A DNA stretch of 64,000 nucleotides from Tumebacillus permanentifrigoris (lineage in GTDB: Bacteria > Bacillota > Bacilli > Tumebacillales > Tumebacillaceae), in NCBI RefSeq assembly GCF_003148565.1, contig NZ_QGGL01000017.1, forward strand, positions 1 through 64,000, given 5' to 3'. The position numbers were made by a program, and so were the translations under genes. Of this stretch, positions 1 to 7,915 are shown in pieces. The notes beneath the pieces are model-generated. The model saw only the letters and a program-made list of their open reading frames with translations. It made no database searches and was not told where the DNA came from. Position 1 is the first letter of the stretch. Each line of letters begins with the position of its first letter.

Positions 1-81
1 ACTGGGGCTACTGGGGCTACTGGGGCTACTGGGGCTACTGGGGCTACTGGGGCTACTGGGGCTACTGGGGCTACTGGGGCA
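1..81 (+). repeat. 9-bp tandem repeat coding for Thr-Gly-Ala
   Basis: Eight perfect copies of ACTGGGGCT, then a ninth ending in GCA instead of GCT. The array begins before the window. It is in frame and codes for the collagen-like stalk. Such perfect 9-bp arrays are prone to slippage, so stalk length probably varies between strains. Confidence 0.95.
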
Positions 82-498
82 GCAGGTGGATTATCCGAAT
101 TTGGGTACATTTATAACCTAGGCGCTCAAGTTGTACCGATTGAGGCCGATGTTATTTTTGACTCGAATGGCCTTATCACACCCGGAATTACGCATGCCCC
201 CGGTACTTCTCAGATCTTATTTACAACTCCGGGTCAATACCTGATTGATTTCTCAGTGTCGGGTGTAGAGCCTAACCAATTCTCTCTATTTTTAAATGGT
301 GCCCCAATTGCCGGGACTGTTTACGGATCAGGCGCAGGTACTCAGCAAAATAACGGACAGGCGATCATAGCTATTGCAGCAGGCGATGTCCTTACTCTTC
401 GAAATCACTCTTCCGCTTCAGCTGTTACACTTCAAACTTTGGCTGGAGGCACTCAAACAAATGTAAACGCCTCAATCGTTGCTTTGAAATTACAATAA
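1..498 (+). CDS. Collagen-like surface/exosporium glycoprotein, C-terminal part (5' end outside window)
   Basis: The reading frame is open from base 1. It starts inside a run of Thr-Gly-Ala triplets (collagen Gly-X-Y type, residues 1-27) and continues into a C-terminal domain of about 138 residues rich in beta-type sequence, ending at the TAA at 496-498. Exosporium proteins of the BclA family have this plan: a GXT collagen stalk carrying O-glycans on Thr, then a trimeric C1q/TNF-like head. I infer that role here; the head is about the right size. The N-terminal anchoring region and the true start lie upstream of the window. A glycosyltransferase follows convergently, a plausible partner for the Thr-rich stalk. 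An ATG at 256 is internal and not the start. Confidence 0.8.
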   Translation, partial: TGATGATGATGATGATGATGATGATGAAGGLSEFGYIYNLGAQVVPIEADVIFDSNGLITPGITHAPGTSQILFTTPGQYLIDFSVSGVEPNQFSLFLNGAPIAGTVYGSGAGTQQNNGQAIIAIAAGDVLTLRNHSSASAVTLQTLAGGTQTNVNASIVALKLQ

Positions 499-507
499 CC
501 TCAAAAA

Positions 508-540
508 ACAAAAAGGCGCTTCTCAGCGCCTTTTTGTTTT
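508..540 (+). terminator. Intrinsic terminator of the collagen-like gene
   Basis: AAAAGGCGCT and AGCGCCTTTTT form a 10-bp stem with loop TCTC, followed by a T-rich tract, 10 bp after the stop codon. Confidence 0.85.
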
Positions 541-606
541 TTAAACCAGAATGAACACTACCTTCGTTTTGTAACTTGAATGAATTCTGGCTACAGACTC
601 GGAGTA

Positions 607-1683
607 CTACTTTTGTTCAAAAATGGACTCCAAAAAACTCTTATTGTGCAGAACACTCGCATGAGTAGGAACATATTTCCTAGCAATTTCGTTATGTTCA
701 AAGGCAAGTTTGTACTGTCCTAAGTTTGAATAACACACACAAAGTTGCAAGTGAGGCAGCCAAGTCCAGCAGGCATGATTGAGTAATCCCCATTTTTCCA
801 CTGGTTTATCTAGTTGTGTCGCCAGTTTATACCAAAAGACTGCTAAAGGATACTGGTTTTTATTTAAAAACTGATACCCTAGTCTGCAGCAAAAATCTGC
901 ACGTGGCGTATCATATTCAAAAGATTTAAAAATAGATTGCCGTTCACGTTCATGATCGCCGAGGTGTTGAAAACAATCGGCCATTTTTCCGCAGGCGGAA
1001 ATCATGTCCTCAACCCAACCCTGTCCTGTTTCTAAAAATTTCTGATAGTATTCGATAGCCTGTTCATGATATTGATGGTCTACTAACTCATTGGCAAAAT
1101 AAAAAAGATCTCTTGGCGAAAATTTTTCTCCTCGAGCCATACGACTCTCATAGATTCGGAGATTTCTGTCAGAGTTGTGATGTACCTTTGTATGGGTGAC
1201 CGTAATGTCGCTGTTTATTATATTCCCCCAAACTTCAAGATACTCGTGAACAGCCCCATGCCACCTATAGTGATTTTTCCTTTTTATAAGACGATTCCGG
1301 CGAAGGCTGGATGTTACAGATCCATGCTCATCGGTAGCAAGACTATAGATCATCGAAATGGAATCGACATGAGGATTGAGCGTATCTTTTAATGATGAAA
1401 ATTTCTTACGATCATCTTCCAATAACACATCATCAGCGTCTAACCAAAAAATATAGTCCATCGTTGCATGGCGGAAAGCGAAATTCCGAGCAGCAGAAAA
1501 GTCGTCAATCCAAGGGAAGTCAAATACTTTATCGGTATAACTACGCAAGATTTCTTTCGTTCTGTCGGTTGAACCGGTATCCACTACAATGATTTCATCT
1601 ACGAGATCCTTGACCGAATCTAAGCAACATGCAATGGTGTTTTCTTCATTTTTCACGATCATGCAAAGGCTAACAGTATTCAA
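607..1683 (-). CDS. Family 2 glycosyltransferase with C-terminal TPR repeats
   Basis: 358 aa. Residues 1-200 are a GT-A domain with the family 2 opening SLCMIVKNEE, the nucleotide-binding stretch VDTGSTDRT (35-42) and the metal-binding LDADD (81-85). From about residue 190 the sequence is helical and TPR-like. This plan is common in Firmicute enzymes that glycosylate surface or secreted proteins. I chose the TTG at 1683 because a GGGGGG ribosome site lies 7 bp before it and the protein then begins at the conserved beta strand; the longer ATG form (1731) adds an unconserved hydrophobic stretch. It faces the collagen-like gene, so glycosylation of that stalk is a reasonable inference. Base composition is AT-richer than the window average. 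Confidence 0.85.
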   Translation of the reverse strand: MNTVSLCMIVKNEENTIACCLDSVKDLVDEIIVVDTGSTDRTKEILRSYTDKVFDFPWIDDFSAARNFAFRHATMDYIFWLDADDVLLEDDRKKFSSLKDTLNPHVDSISMIYSLATDEHGSVTSSLRRNRLIKRKNHYRWHGAVHEYLEVWGNIINSDITVTHTKVHHNSDRNLRIYESRMARGEKFSPRDLFYFANELVDHQYHEQAIEYYQKFLETGQGWVEDMISACGKMADCFQHLGDHERERQSIFKSFEYDTPRADFCCRLGYQFLNKNQYPLAVFWYKLATQLDKPVEKWGLLNHACWTWLPHLQLCVCYSNLGQYKLAFEHNEIARKYVPTHASVLHNKSFLESIFEQK

Positions 1684-1812
1684 CTTTAGTCCCCCCAATA
1701 ACAGTAATGTTGCTACCACATACATATGCAAGTGAGGAGCTATCTGGATAATTTATCCGCACTTTTCCGCTAATGGTTTCTTCCGAACCCACGCATTATT
1801 CACGAATAATCC

Positions 1813-2199
1813 TCATTGTAGAATCGTACCCGACCTCCTGTTCTCGACATTCAGACCGGGAATACGGAGATTGTTCTCCTTCAAATAGTCCAACATCTCC
1901 GAATGAGGATACTTCCTTGCAAAGTCCACCACGGAGAGCTTATATAAGTCCTCGAAGATCGCGGGAATCTCGCACTCGTTATCTCCCACTCTGAAAAGAG
2001 GGCCGAAGCACTGAATCAATTCAAACTCTGACGGATCGTCCGTGGGTGCCACGTAATGAATCTCCACGTTACCGTCAAAAATCACCAAGACAACTTTCTC
2101 CGATACGAGAATGCCATTTATTTTGAATACCCCGTCCTCATCCTCATTGCCCCATCTCACCGTCACTGCTTGTATTGACTTCTCTATGCTCGATCCCAT
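1813..2199 (-). CDS. Hypothetical protein, 128 aa
   Basis: I do not recognise this family. The ATG at 2199 is preceded by a strong AAGGAGGGGGG site, so I reject the longer frame that opens at 2370. The protein is acidic, with a beta-rich first half and a helical second half containing FARKYPHSEMLDYLKEN. It has no membrane segment or signal peptide. It starts inside the 3' end of the decayed regulator on the same strand and may once have been translationally coupled to it. Confidence 0.6.
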   Translation of the reverse strand: MGSSIEKSIQAVTVRWGNEDEDGVFKINGILVSEKVVLVIFDGNVEIHYVAPTDDPSEFELIQCFGPLFRVGDNECEIPAIFEDLYKLSVVDFARKYPHSEMLDYLKENNLRIPGLNVENRRSGTILQ

Positions 2200-2790
2200 G
2201 CGATCCCCCCTCCTTGCTACACGATTCCAGTTCCCTGGCACGATCCCAATCACCATTTTGGAAGGCGGCCCATGCCCAGACACGATACAGTTCATATCTG
2301 TCTGGATGTGGGCTAGGTAACCACTCATTCGCCTGTTCGCAGACTTGAAAGGCCGATTCATGCTGATCAAGAATCTCGTACAGTTGCGCCAGTCTCAAAT
2401 AGGCAGAACCGACCTTGGGCGGGTTCTCCAGCTAGGTCAAATCTTGACTTCCACTGCAGGAGTCCTCGCATCTGGCTCCAACAAAATTTCTTCAAGAAGC
2501 TCCGCCGCCGTGCGATAAAGTCGGCTGGCGATAAACCCCCGTGCCATTTTGTACTTGCTGGAGACCTTCATGTTGAGGTTGGCATCTGCCAGCAAAAACT
2601 CCAATGAGACGTCAAGCCGCTCCGCGATCCCGACCAAGACGTCATGGGACGGACGTGCTCGTCCACTCTCCACCTGACTGACCATACTAGGTGTGCAAAT
2701 CCCTTCGGATAGTTCCTGTTGTTTCAACCCTTTTTTCATTCGAAGTTCTTTGATTCGTTGGCCTAGAATATTCGGATTCAATGAACTCAC
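2144..2790 (-). pseudogene. Decayed HTH-TPR transcriptional regulator
   Basis: The 5' part (2437-2790) codes for a complete XRE-type helix-turn-helix (GQRIKELRMKKGLKQQELSE and a MVSQVESGRARPS recognition region) plus the first helices of a TPR region. It stops with TGA at 2437-2439. The TPR sequence resumes in another frame (YLRLAQLYEILDQHESAF, then RVWAWAAFQNGDWDRARELE) down to about 2215. In the resuming frame, upstream of LENPPKV, there is also an in-frame TAG where a Gln or Arg codon would be expected. A frameshift plus a nonsense codon argues for real decay over a single sequencing error. Translation probably began at the TTG at 2781 (GAGGTGAG just before) or the GTG at 2790. Its normal C-terminus appears lost. 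It resembles the intact regulator across the divergent promoter region. Confidence 0.7.
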
Positions 2791-2893
2791 CTCGCATCAT
2801 TTTATGTGATGAGTCTACATTTGATTTGTCACATGGAGCAATTCCTGAATGTGCTTGCACTCACTAATAGACAAGTCAGTCTTATATCAATTG

Positions 2894-2922
2894 TTGTTTA
2901 CTTAACAGAATTATCGTATAAT
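2894..2922 (+). promoter_or_regulatory. SigA-type promoter of the RNPP-like regulator
   Basis: TTGTTT, 17-bp spacer, TATAAT, ending 32 bp before the GTG start. The spacing is ideal and the -10 is consensus. Confidence 0.75.
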
Positions 2923-2953
2923 AGTTCTGAATGTTATAAAACGAGGTGATGAT

Positions 2954-4282
2954 GTGAACCTTCCTTTACATACAAAAGAGACTCTTGGAGAAAGGGTCAA
3001 AAGATTTCGCACCGAGCGCGAGATGTCCCAAGCATACCTAGCAGAAATATGTAAAGTTACGGATGGCTGGATTAGCAAAATTGAAAACGATAAATACGCA
3101 CCATCTCCTGAGATGATTACCAAAATGGCCTCTGCATTCAAGATTCCGGTATATGAGCTTTTACAAGAGGAAGACAAACGTATGGAGTTGGTCAGTCGGA
3201 TTCGCCTTATTGAGGCTTTGTTGGAGCGTAACCAACCAGAGGAAGCAGAACTTTTTGTCAAAGAGTTAATGGACCACCCTGATCTAACCGAAAAGGATAG
3301 GATCTCGCTCGCTGTTCATCTGTCTGAGTGCAGGTATCAACAAGCGAGGTATGACGAGGCTCTCAGCATCCTACAACCATTAGTGGAGCGCTTAGAGAAC
3401 GCAAATTATCATGATGCTCATATGTTGGCTTGGCTCCGTAATAAATTGGGGAGCAACTTTTTCAAGAAAAACGACTTTACGTCCGCCTACTACAACTATC
3501 AAAAAGCATTTGATTTAACACCCAGATTCGAAACATTTGATTTTCTGGCAGCGAAAATATCTTATAATGTTGGTATGACTCTGCGACGAAAAGGAATGTT
3601 TAAGACTTCCATCCCCTTTTTCGAACGCGCCATAGGACTGTTTAAGGATCGGCAAGACCTCTGGCAACTTGGACAGTGCCTTCTTGAACAAGGTCTTAGT
3701 TACAAGGCTGGCAAGAATTACGACCTCGCTTCACAGGCTTTTGAATCAGCTAAGTCAGTATTCCAAATGATGAATCTCAAAAAGTGGATTGTTGAGGTAC
3801 AAATAAGCTATGCAACTGCAATTACTGCTTTAAATGACCCGCTTAGAGCACTGCAGGAATTGAAAGAAGCCGAAACATATTTTGACGAAATAGCCGATTA
3901 TGCTGGATTGACATATACAACAGTCAAAATGGCAAGAGTCTATCTAAGCACAGAGAATTTTGTTGAGTGTTGGAATGTTTTGATTGCTGTGAATGAACTA
4001 ATTGTGATGCATGACTTAATCGAAACGCCCGAAGCTGCCGATTTTTACTCCGTGAAAGCCAGCTACCATAATTCACAAGGCGAACATCAACAGTCCATAG
4101 ATGCCGCCTTAATATCTTCATCTATATTTGGTAAAATGGATCTGATACGTGACCAAATCGATTCTCTTAAGATTGCTGTTGACAGTTATCACGAACTAGG
4201 AAACTTAGAAAATGCATTCAAACTAGAACGTCAACGGAACGAACTTTTAGAATCGATATCACAGGAGGTTTCCATTTTATGA
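2954..4282 (+). CDS. HTH-TPR regulator of the RNPP (Rap/NprR/PlcR/PrgX) type
   Basis: 442 aa. An XRE helix-turn-helix spans about residues 10-65 (LGERVKRFRTEREMSQAYLA, ITKMASAFKIPVYELLQEE), followed by roughly 370 residues of helical TPR repeats such as LGSNFFKKNDFTSAYYNYQKAF and SYHELGNLENAFKLER. This is the architecture of regulators that bind re-imported signalling peptides in the TPR groove. The GTG at 2954 follows GAGGTGAT. The stop codon overlaps the start of a small secreted-peptide gene (ATGA), the usual genomic partner of this class. The regulon is unknown. The divergent side once held a second HTH-TPR gene. It lacks the N-terminal three-helix bundle of Rap phosphatases, so transcriptional control is more likely than phosphatase activity. 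Confidence 0.85.
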   Translation: MNLPLHTKETLGERVKRFRTEREMSQAYLAEICKVTDGWISKIENDKYAPSPEMITKMASAFKIPVYELLQEEDKRMELVSRIRLIEALLERNQPEEAELFVKELMDHPDLTEKDRISLAVHLSECRYQQARYDEALSILQPLVERLENANYHDAHMLAWLRNKLGSNFFKKNDFTSAYYNYQKAFDLTPRFETFDFLAAKISYNVGMTLRRKGMFKTSIPFFERAIGLFKDRQDLWQLGQCLLEQGLSYKAGKNYDLASQAFESAKSVFQMMNLKKWIVEVQISYATAITALNDPLRALQELKEAETYFDEIADYAGLTYTTVKMARVYLSTENFVECWNVLIAVNELIVMHDLIETPEAADFYSVKASYHNSQGEHQQSIDAALISSSIFGKMDLIRDQIDSLKIAVDSYHELGNLENAFKLERQRNELLESISQEVSIL

Positions 4283-4422
4283 AACGAGTCTTGAAGTATG
4301 GCTTTGTTTGTTTGTTACTGGTCGGAGTCTTTCACTTCGCTGACAAGAACGATCCGTTGAAAGTTGCGTATGACCGTGGCGGCGAACCACTAACCATTGC
4401 ATCAACAACCAAAGAAGTATAA
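4279..4422 (+). CDS. Phr/PapR-like signalling pro-peptide, 47 aa
   Basis: A short gene starting at the ATG overlapping the regulator's TGA, with AGGAGG (4263-4268) ten bases upstream. The product has a Lys/Arg N-terminus (MKRVLKYG), a hydrophobic core (FVCLLLVGVFHF, residues 9-20) and a polar 27-residue tail ending in PLTIASTTKEV. That is the plan of secreted quorum-sensing pro-peptides, where a C-terminal fragment of 5-10 residues is cut out, re-imported by an oligopeptide permease and bound by the TPR regulator. Gene order, overlap, ribosome site, composition and an immediate terminator all agree. The mature peptide cannot be fixed from one sequence. At 47 aa it is easily missed by automated annotation. 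Confidence 0.8.
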   Translation: MKRVLKYGFVCLLLVGVFHFADKNDPLKVAYDRGGEPLTIASTTKEV

Positions 4423-4428
4423 TAAATT

Positions 4429-4452
4429 GCACCCATTCTTGGGTGCTTTTCT
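4429..4452 (+). terminator. Terminator of the regulator-peptide operon
   Basis: GCACCC and GGGTGC pair around a 6-base loop, followed by TTTTCTTT, 6 bp after the peptide stop codon. Confidence 0.8.
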
Positions 4453-4539
4453 TTCCCTTTGAAATTATTACATGTCTGGATACGTGGGTACAGGAGACCC
4501 CTGGTTCTCCACACACTTGGTTCTGCTCGACAAAAAATA

Positions 4540-4580
4540 GCTCAAAAAAAGACCTCACCCGCATCAAGCGGTTGAGGTCT
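4540..4580 (-). terminator. Terminator of the MFS gene, overlapping its last codons
   Basis: AGACCTCAACCGC and GCGGGTGAGGTCT (minus strand) form a long stem with a T7 run after it. The 5' arm lies in the last codons of the transporter. Confidence 0.8.
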
Positions 4581-5787
4581 TCTCCTTTCCTCCAAACAAC
4601 TTCCTCCCCGCCAACACTCCGGCGAAGCAGACCCCGAGAATTCCGCAACAGATCACCAGCGAGAGCGCCGGCCCCGTCGTCGCGATCGTGCGGGTGAAGA
4701 TCGCCAGCAACAGCACACGCGTCCCCATGCCAAACGCATTGAAAAACGAATTCACTCGTCCCATCAAGGCATTGGGCACCAACTCCATCATCACCGTGTT
4801 CCGCGCCACCCGCGTCCCGGCATTGCCCCAGCCCAACAACAGCTTCAATGCCATGTACAGCCACGTCAGCGGGAAGAAACCGATCAGCCCAATCGCCACC
4901 GTGTACGACGAGAACGTCAGCACGATCGACCGAAACGCCCCGAGGCGGTGAACCAACACCGGAATCGACAACCCTGCGAGGATCGCCCCGATCGCATAGC
5001 ACATATCGGCCAGCCCCAACACATCCGCACCCGCCTGCAATTCCTGCGTCACATAGATCGGGAACAAGTAGTTGCCCACCATCAACACGAGGAACGTCAT
5101 GAACGAACAGGTCAAGAACAAGGTCAACAAGGGCTTCTCCCGGAGATAGCGATAGCCCTCGCTGATGTTGCGCCAGACGGATATCGGGGCCAGACCTGCC
5201 GGACGCTGTGCCCGCTTGTACGGGATGCCGAGGAACAGCAGGAACCCGACCGCATACGTCGCAGCGTCAAACATCAAGATCGTCGAGAGCTCGATGCGAT
5301 CGAGCAACACGGAGGCCAGCGCTCCAGCGATCATCGACGCGGTCTGGTTCTGCACTTCCATGATGCCGTTGAGCATCTGGTATTGCTCCCGGTTGAAGAT
5401 CTCCTGTGTGAACGCAAACTGCGTCGTGAAGTGCAAGGAATAATACAACGATCCACCAAAGTAGGTCGTGATCAATTGCCACGTCTCATACTGTCCAGCC
5501 AGTGCGCCCCAGAGCGCCATGCAGAACACGATGCTACCACCAACTACCTCCGAAAACAACAACACCTGCTTGCGTGAAAAGCGATCGACGATCACACCGA
5601 TATACGGCGAGACCAAAAAGAGAATCATCGTCGTCCCTAACGTCATATACCCAAATACCGCTTCGCCCCCTGCACGATTCACCAACAGCCACGGCACGCC
5701 GAGCATCGTGATGCCAGACCCGATCGACGAGAGGATGTTGGCGAGGAGCAGAAACAGCATGCGACGGTCTTGTAAAATGGTCAGCAT
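4564..5787 (-). CDS. MFS transporter (exporter, MFS_3/enterobactin-exporter type)
   Basis: 407 aa with about 12 membrane helices. The N-terminus DRRMLFLLLANILSSIGSGI, the loop VDRFSRKQVLLFSE between helices 2 and 3 and the middle loop YRYLREKPLLTLFLT match the MFS subfamily that includes EntS- and macrolide-exporter-like proteins. Substrate cannot be read from sequence; small-molecule or drug efflux is the usual role. Start ATG 5787 has GAGGTGACGTA upstream. It is a single gene, divergent from the membrane hydroxylase, with a terminator embedded in its end. Confidence 0.8.
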   Translation of the reverse strand: MLTILQDRRMLFLLLANILSSIGSGITMLGVPWLLVNRAGGEAVFGYMTLGTTMILFLVSPYIGVIVDRFSRKQVLLFSEVVGGSIVFCMALWGALAGQYETWQLITTYFGGSLYYSLHFTTQFAFTQEIFNREQYQMLNGIMEVQNQTASMIAGALASVLLDRIELSTILMFDAATYAVGFLLFLGIPYKRAQRPAGLAPISVWRNISEGYRYLREKPLLTLFLTCSFMTFLVLMVGNYLFPIYVTQELQAGADVLGLADMCYAIGAILAGLSIPVLVHRLGAFRSIVLTFSSYTVAIGLIGFFPLTWLYMALKLLLGWGNAGTRVARNTVMMELVPNALMGRVNSFFNAFGMGTRVLLLAIFTRTIATTGPALSLVICCGILGVCFAGVLAGRKLFGGKEKTSTA

Positions 5788-5821
5788 TACGTCACCTCAA
5801 CACCCTACTTCTTCGCAGTGT

Positions 5822-5838
5822 CAGACAAGTCCTGTCTG
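5822..5838. promoter_or_regulatory. Short palindrome in the divergent promoter region
   Basis: CAGACA and TGTCTG flank a 5-base centre, between the MFS and hydroxylase genes. It lies just before TATGCT, a possible -10 for the rightward gene. It could be an operator; no regulator is adjacent. Confidence 0.35.
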
Positions 5839-5880
5839 TGCTATGCTGGAGATGAAACTTTCAGAAAGGTCGGAATCCTT

Positions 5881-6486
5881 ATGACTCGATACCTGCGCGA
5901 ATTTTTTGGTCATCTGAGCATCGCCGCAATCCTGTTGTTTATCGTCGCAACCGCCGCACTGCTTGGCGCACATTGGGCCGAGTGGCAGACTTGGGTCGCA
6001 ACGCTGGTCGGCGCACTCCTGTTTTTCTCCACGGAGTACACGACGCACCGCTATCTCTTCCACATGAAGCCGCCACGCAATGAACGACTGCGCAAACTGC
6101 TCCACCGTCTGCACTACGACCACCACGAAGTGCCCAATGAACTGCACCTGCTGCTGCTGCCGCTCTGGTACAGCATCCCGAACTTCACGATTCTCTGGGG
6201 GCTCGCCTACCTCGTGACGGGCCAGGCGATCCTGACGTGGTCCGTCGTGCTCGGCGGAGTGCTCGGGATGTTTTACTACGAGTGGGTTCACTACGTGGCG
6301 CACCGTCCCATCAAGCCGCGCACCCCGTGGGGCCGCTGGATGAAAAAAGTCCACCTCTGGCATCACTACAAGAGCGAACACTTCTGGTTCGGGGTCTCCA
6401 ATCCGCTGATGGACTACCTGATGGGCACGTTCCATGACGAAAAGACGGTCGAGATGTCCCCGACCGCCCGCAAACTCAATCTCTAG
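5881..6486 (+). CDS. Fatty-acid hydroxylase/sterol desaturase-family membrane di-iron enzyme
   Basis: 201 aa, four predicted membrane segments. The histidine clusters of the superfamily are visible: THRYLFH (about 59-65), HRLHYDHH (about 77-84), HYVAHRP (about 138-144) and HLWHHYKSEHFW (about 158-169). Together they would hold a di-iron centre hydroxylating a lipid or carotenoid chain at the membrane. I start at the ATG at 5881 (AGAAAGGTCGG upstream); the frame upstream lacks a better site. The substrate is unknown; hopanoid, carotenoid or fatty-acid hydroxylation are the family options. Monocistronic, closed by a terminator. Confidence 0.8.
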   Translation: MTRYLREFFGHLSIAAILLFIVATAALLGAHWAEWQTWVATLVGALLFFSTEYTTHRYLFHMKPPRNERLRKLLHRLHYDHHEVPNELHLLLLPLWYSIPNFTILWGLAYLVTGQAILTWSVVLGGVLGMFYYEWVHYVAHRPIKPRTPWGRWMKKVHLWHHYKSEHFWFGVSNPLMDYLMGTFHDEKTVEMSPTARKLNL

Positions 6487-6502
6487 CCTCCCAACAGGAA
6501 AT

Positions 6503-6530
6503 CCCCTCCGCAAGTCGCGGAGGGGTTTCT
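6503..6530 (+). terminator. Terminator between convergent genes
   Basis: CCCCTCCGC and GCGGAGGGG pair around AAGTC, followed by TTTCT. Confidence 0.7.
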
Positions 6531-6547
6531 CGTGGTTCCACAGGACC

Positions 6548-7066
6548 TTACAGCACGTCGAGCTTGACAACCAGTGCGAGCAGAACTTGTAGCAGAAGTT
6601 GGATGTTGACCGCTGCATCGGTGTCAGTCGTGGTGACATGCACGTCATGGGAGTTTTCAATCAGCAGTTTTTGACGCGTGAGCTGGGTGGTTTCGGTGCG
6701 TTGGGTGAGTTCTTGTAGAATCGAATCGCTGTTCGGGGAATCCCCGATCGTGATCGAGAGCACGATGGCAATCGCCAATTGCAGGGCTGCCTGCAAATTT
6801 ACTGCGGCATGCGTATTGGTGGTGTGCACGGTGACGTCTTCGGAATCGCGGATGATGATGCACTCATGCGAATCTTGGAAGGTCTCTTCAACTTGGCGCG
6901 CCTCTTGCTCAACCGCGTCTTCAAAGGAACCTTCTACTTCAATCGCATCGATGATGTCATGGACGCGCGTTTCTTTTTTTGCGTAGGAATGGTTGCTTTT
7001 CACCGGGCTTTTGTAGCTCGGGCGAATCATCTTGGAGCCTGCGGTTTTCTTCGATGTCTTTTTCAC
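6548..7066 (-). CDS. Spore coat protein X/V-type protein with two CotX-like repeats
   Basis: 172 aa. After a Lys-rich N-terminal 35 residues come two copies of the CotX/V unit: IIIRDSEDVTVHTTNTHAAV followed by a hydrophobic helix, and LLIENSHDVHVTTTDTDAAV followed by NIQLLLQVLLALVVKLDVL. In Bacillus such proteins belong to the insoluble outer coat/crust. The GTG at 7066 has CTGGAGGGATCA upstream, so the 206-aa frame is trimmed. It is the last gene of a duplicated small-helical plus CotX module. Confidence 0.85.
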   Translation of the reverse strand: MKKTSKKTAGSKMIRPSYKSPVKSNHSYAKKETRVHDIIDAIEVEGSFEDAVEQEARQVEETFQDSHECIIIRDSEDVTVHTTNTHAAVNLQAALQLAIAIVLSITIGDSPNSDSILQELTQRTETTQLTRQKLLIENSHDVHVTTTDTDAAVNIQLLLQVLLALVVKLDVL

Positions 7067-7082
7067 AGTGATCCCTCCAGGT

Positions 7083-7307
7083 TTAGTCGTTGCGGCGCAA
7101 GGTGAGTCGGCGACGCGGTTTTTGTGGTTTGTTCGCACTCGCTTTTTGCTTGTCAGTTCCTCTGTCACGGGTCAACGAGTCCAGATGCGTCTGGATCTCG
7201 TGGGTGACGTTGCGCAGGCGTCGCTTCTCGTCTTCGGTCAAGCGACGGCGCTTGACGTTTTTGAAGAGATGCTTGGCAAACAGGTCCAGCAGCGGATTTT
7301 CCTCCAT
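7083..7307 (-). CDS. Small charged spore-coat-associated protein
   Basis: 74 aa, very basic, one long helix (LLDLFAKHLFKNVKRRRL, EKRRLRNVTHEIQTHLDSL) and a basic tail ending PRRRLTLRRND. It is a paralogue of the 106-aa protein at 7916-8236: the same leucine-rich start, the same charged helix pattern and the same PRRRL/PHRRL tail. The start at ATG 7307 follows GGAGAGGAGCTCACGAG. It sits 16 bp before a CotX-type gene, so a coat assembly role is inferred from context only. Confidence 0.7.
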   Translation of the reverse strand: MEENPLLDLFAKHLFKNVKRRRLTEDEKRRLRNVTHEIQTHLDSLTRDRGTDKQKASANKPQKPRRRLTLRRND

Positions 7308-7338
7308 CTCGTGAGCTCCTCTCCGAAAGGTACAGAAA

Positions 7339-7776
7339 TTACAGAATGTCCAATTTTGCAACGAGAGCGACCAGCAGTTGGAGCAGAACTTGGATGTTGA
7401 CCGCGACATCGGTGTCGGTGGTCGTCACGCGGACATTACGGGAGTTCTCGATCAGGGTTTTTTGGTGGTTCAGTTGTTTGACGGAAACTTTTTGCAACAG
7501 TTCTTGGGACACTTTGTTCGCATCGTCGCTGTCACCGATCGTGATCGACAGGACCAGTGTGACAGCAAGTTGCAGGGCCGCTTGCAGGTTGACGGCTGCT
7601 TTGGTATCCGTCGTGTGAACGTGTACTTCGCAGGAATCGCGGATGATGATGTGTTCTTCCGATGCTTGCACCGTTTTCGATACTTGTGTTGCCTCTTGCT
7701 CCACCGTTGCATCTTGATCGTGGTGGCAGTTTGCCGGATGTGCCGTTCCTTCCAGTGCAGACCATTTTTTGCTCAT
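7339..7776 (-). CDS. Spore coat protein X/V-type protein, second copy
   Basis: 145 aa with the same tandem CotX-like units as the gene at 6548-7066: IIIRDSCEVHVHTTDTKAAV and TLIENSRNVRVTTTDTDVAV, each followed by a hydrophobic helix with LVLSITIGDS or LLVALVAKLDIL. The N-terminal HPANCHHDQD stretch contains Cys and His that could aid cross-linking or metal binding. The ATG at 7776 has CCAAGGAGGGATTCACCCC upstream; the 238-aa frame extends through the upstream terminator and is not real. Confidence 0.85.
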   Translation of the reverse strand: MSKKWSALEGTAHPANCHHDQDATVEQEATQVSKTVQASEEHIIIRDSCEVHVHTTDTKAAVNLQAALQLAVTLVLSITIGDSDDANKVSQELLQKVSVKQLNHQKTLIENSRNVRVTTTDTDVAVNIQVLLQLLVALVAKLDIL

Positions 7777-7867
7777 GGGGTGAATCCCTCCTTGGCGTTT
7801 GCTATATCCTATTGCCGCCGGGTTGGACTTGGTAGGGACAGATGACCTACGACAAACACACAAATTG

Positions 7868-7898
7868 AAAGCCGTGACAGGAACTGTCACGGCTTTTC
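7868..7898 (-). terminator. Terminator after the 106-aa coat-associated gene
   Basis: AAAGCCGTGACA and TGTCACGGCTTT pair around a 5-base loop. It separates the 106-aa gene from the CotX gene that follows on the same strand. Confidence 0.75.
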
Positions 7899-7915
7899 GC
7901 GAGTTGCTGGTGTTT

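Noticed and set aside
1-81. Repeat array considered as CRISPR or satellite DNA
   Set aside because: The 9-bp units are in frame and code for collagen triplets; there are no spacers.
2954-4282. Rap phosphatase
   Set aside because: It has an XRE DNA-binding domain in place of the Rap three-helix bundle.
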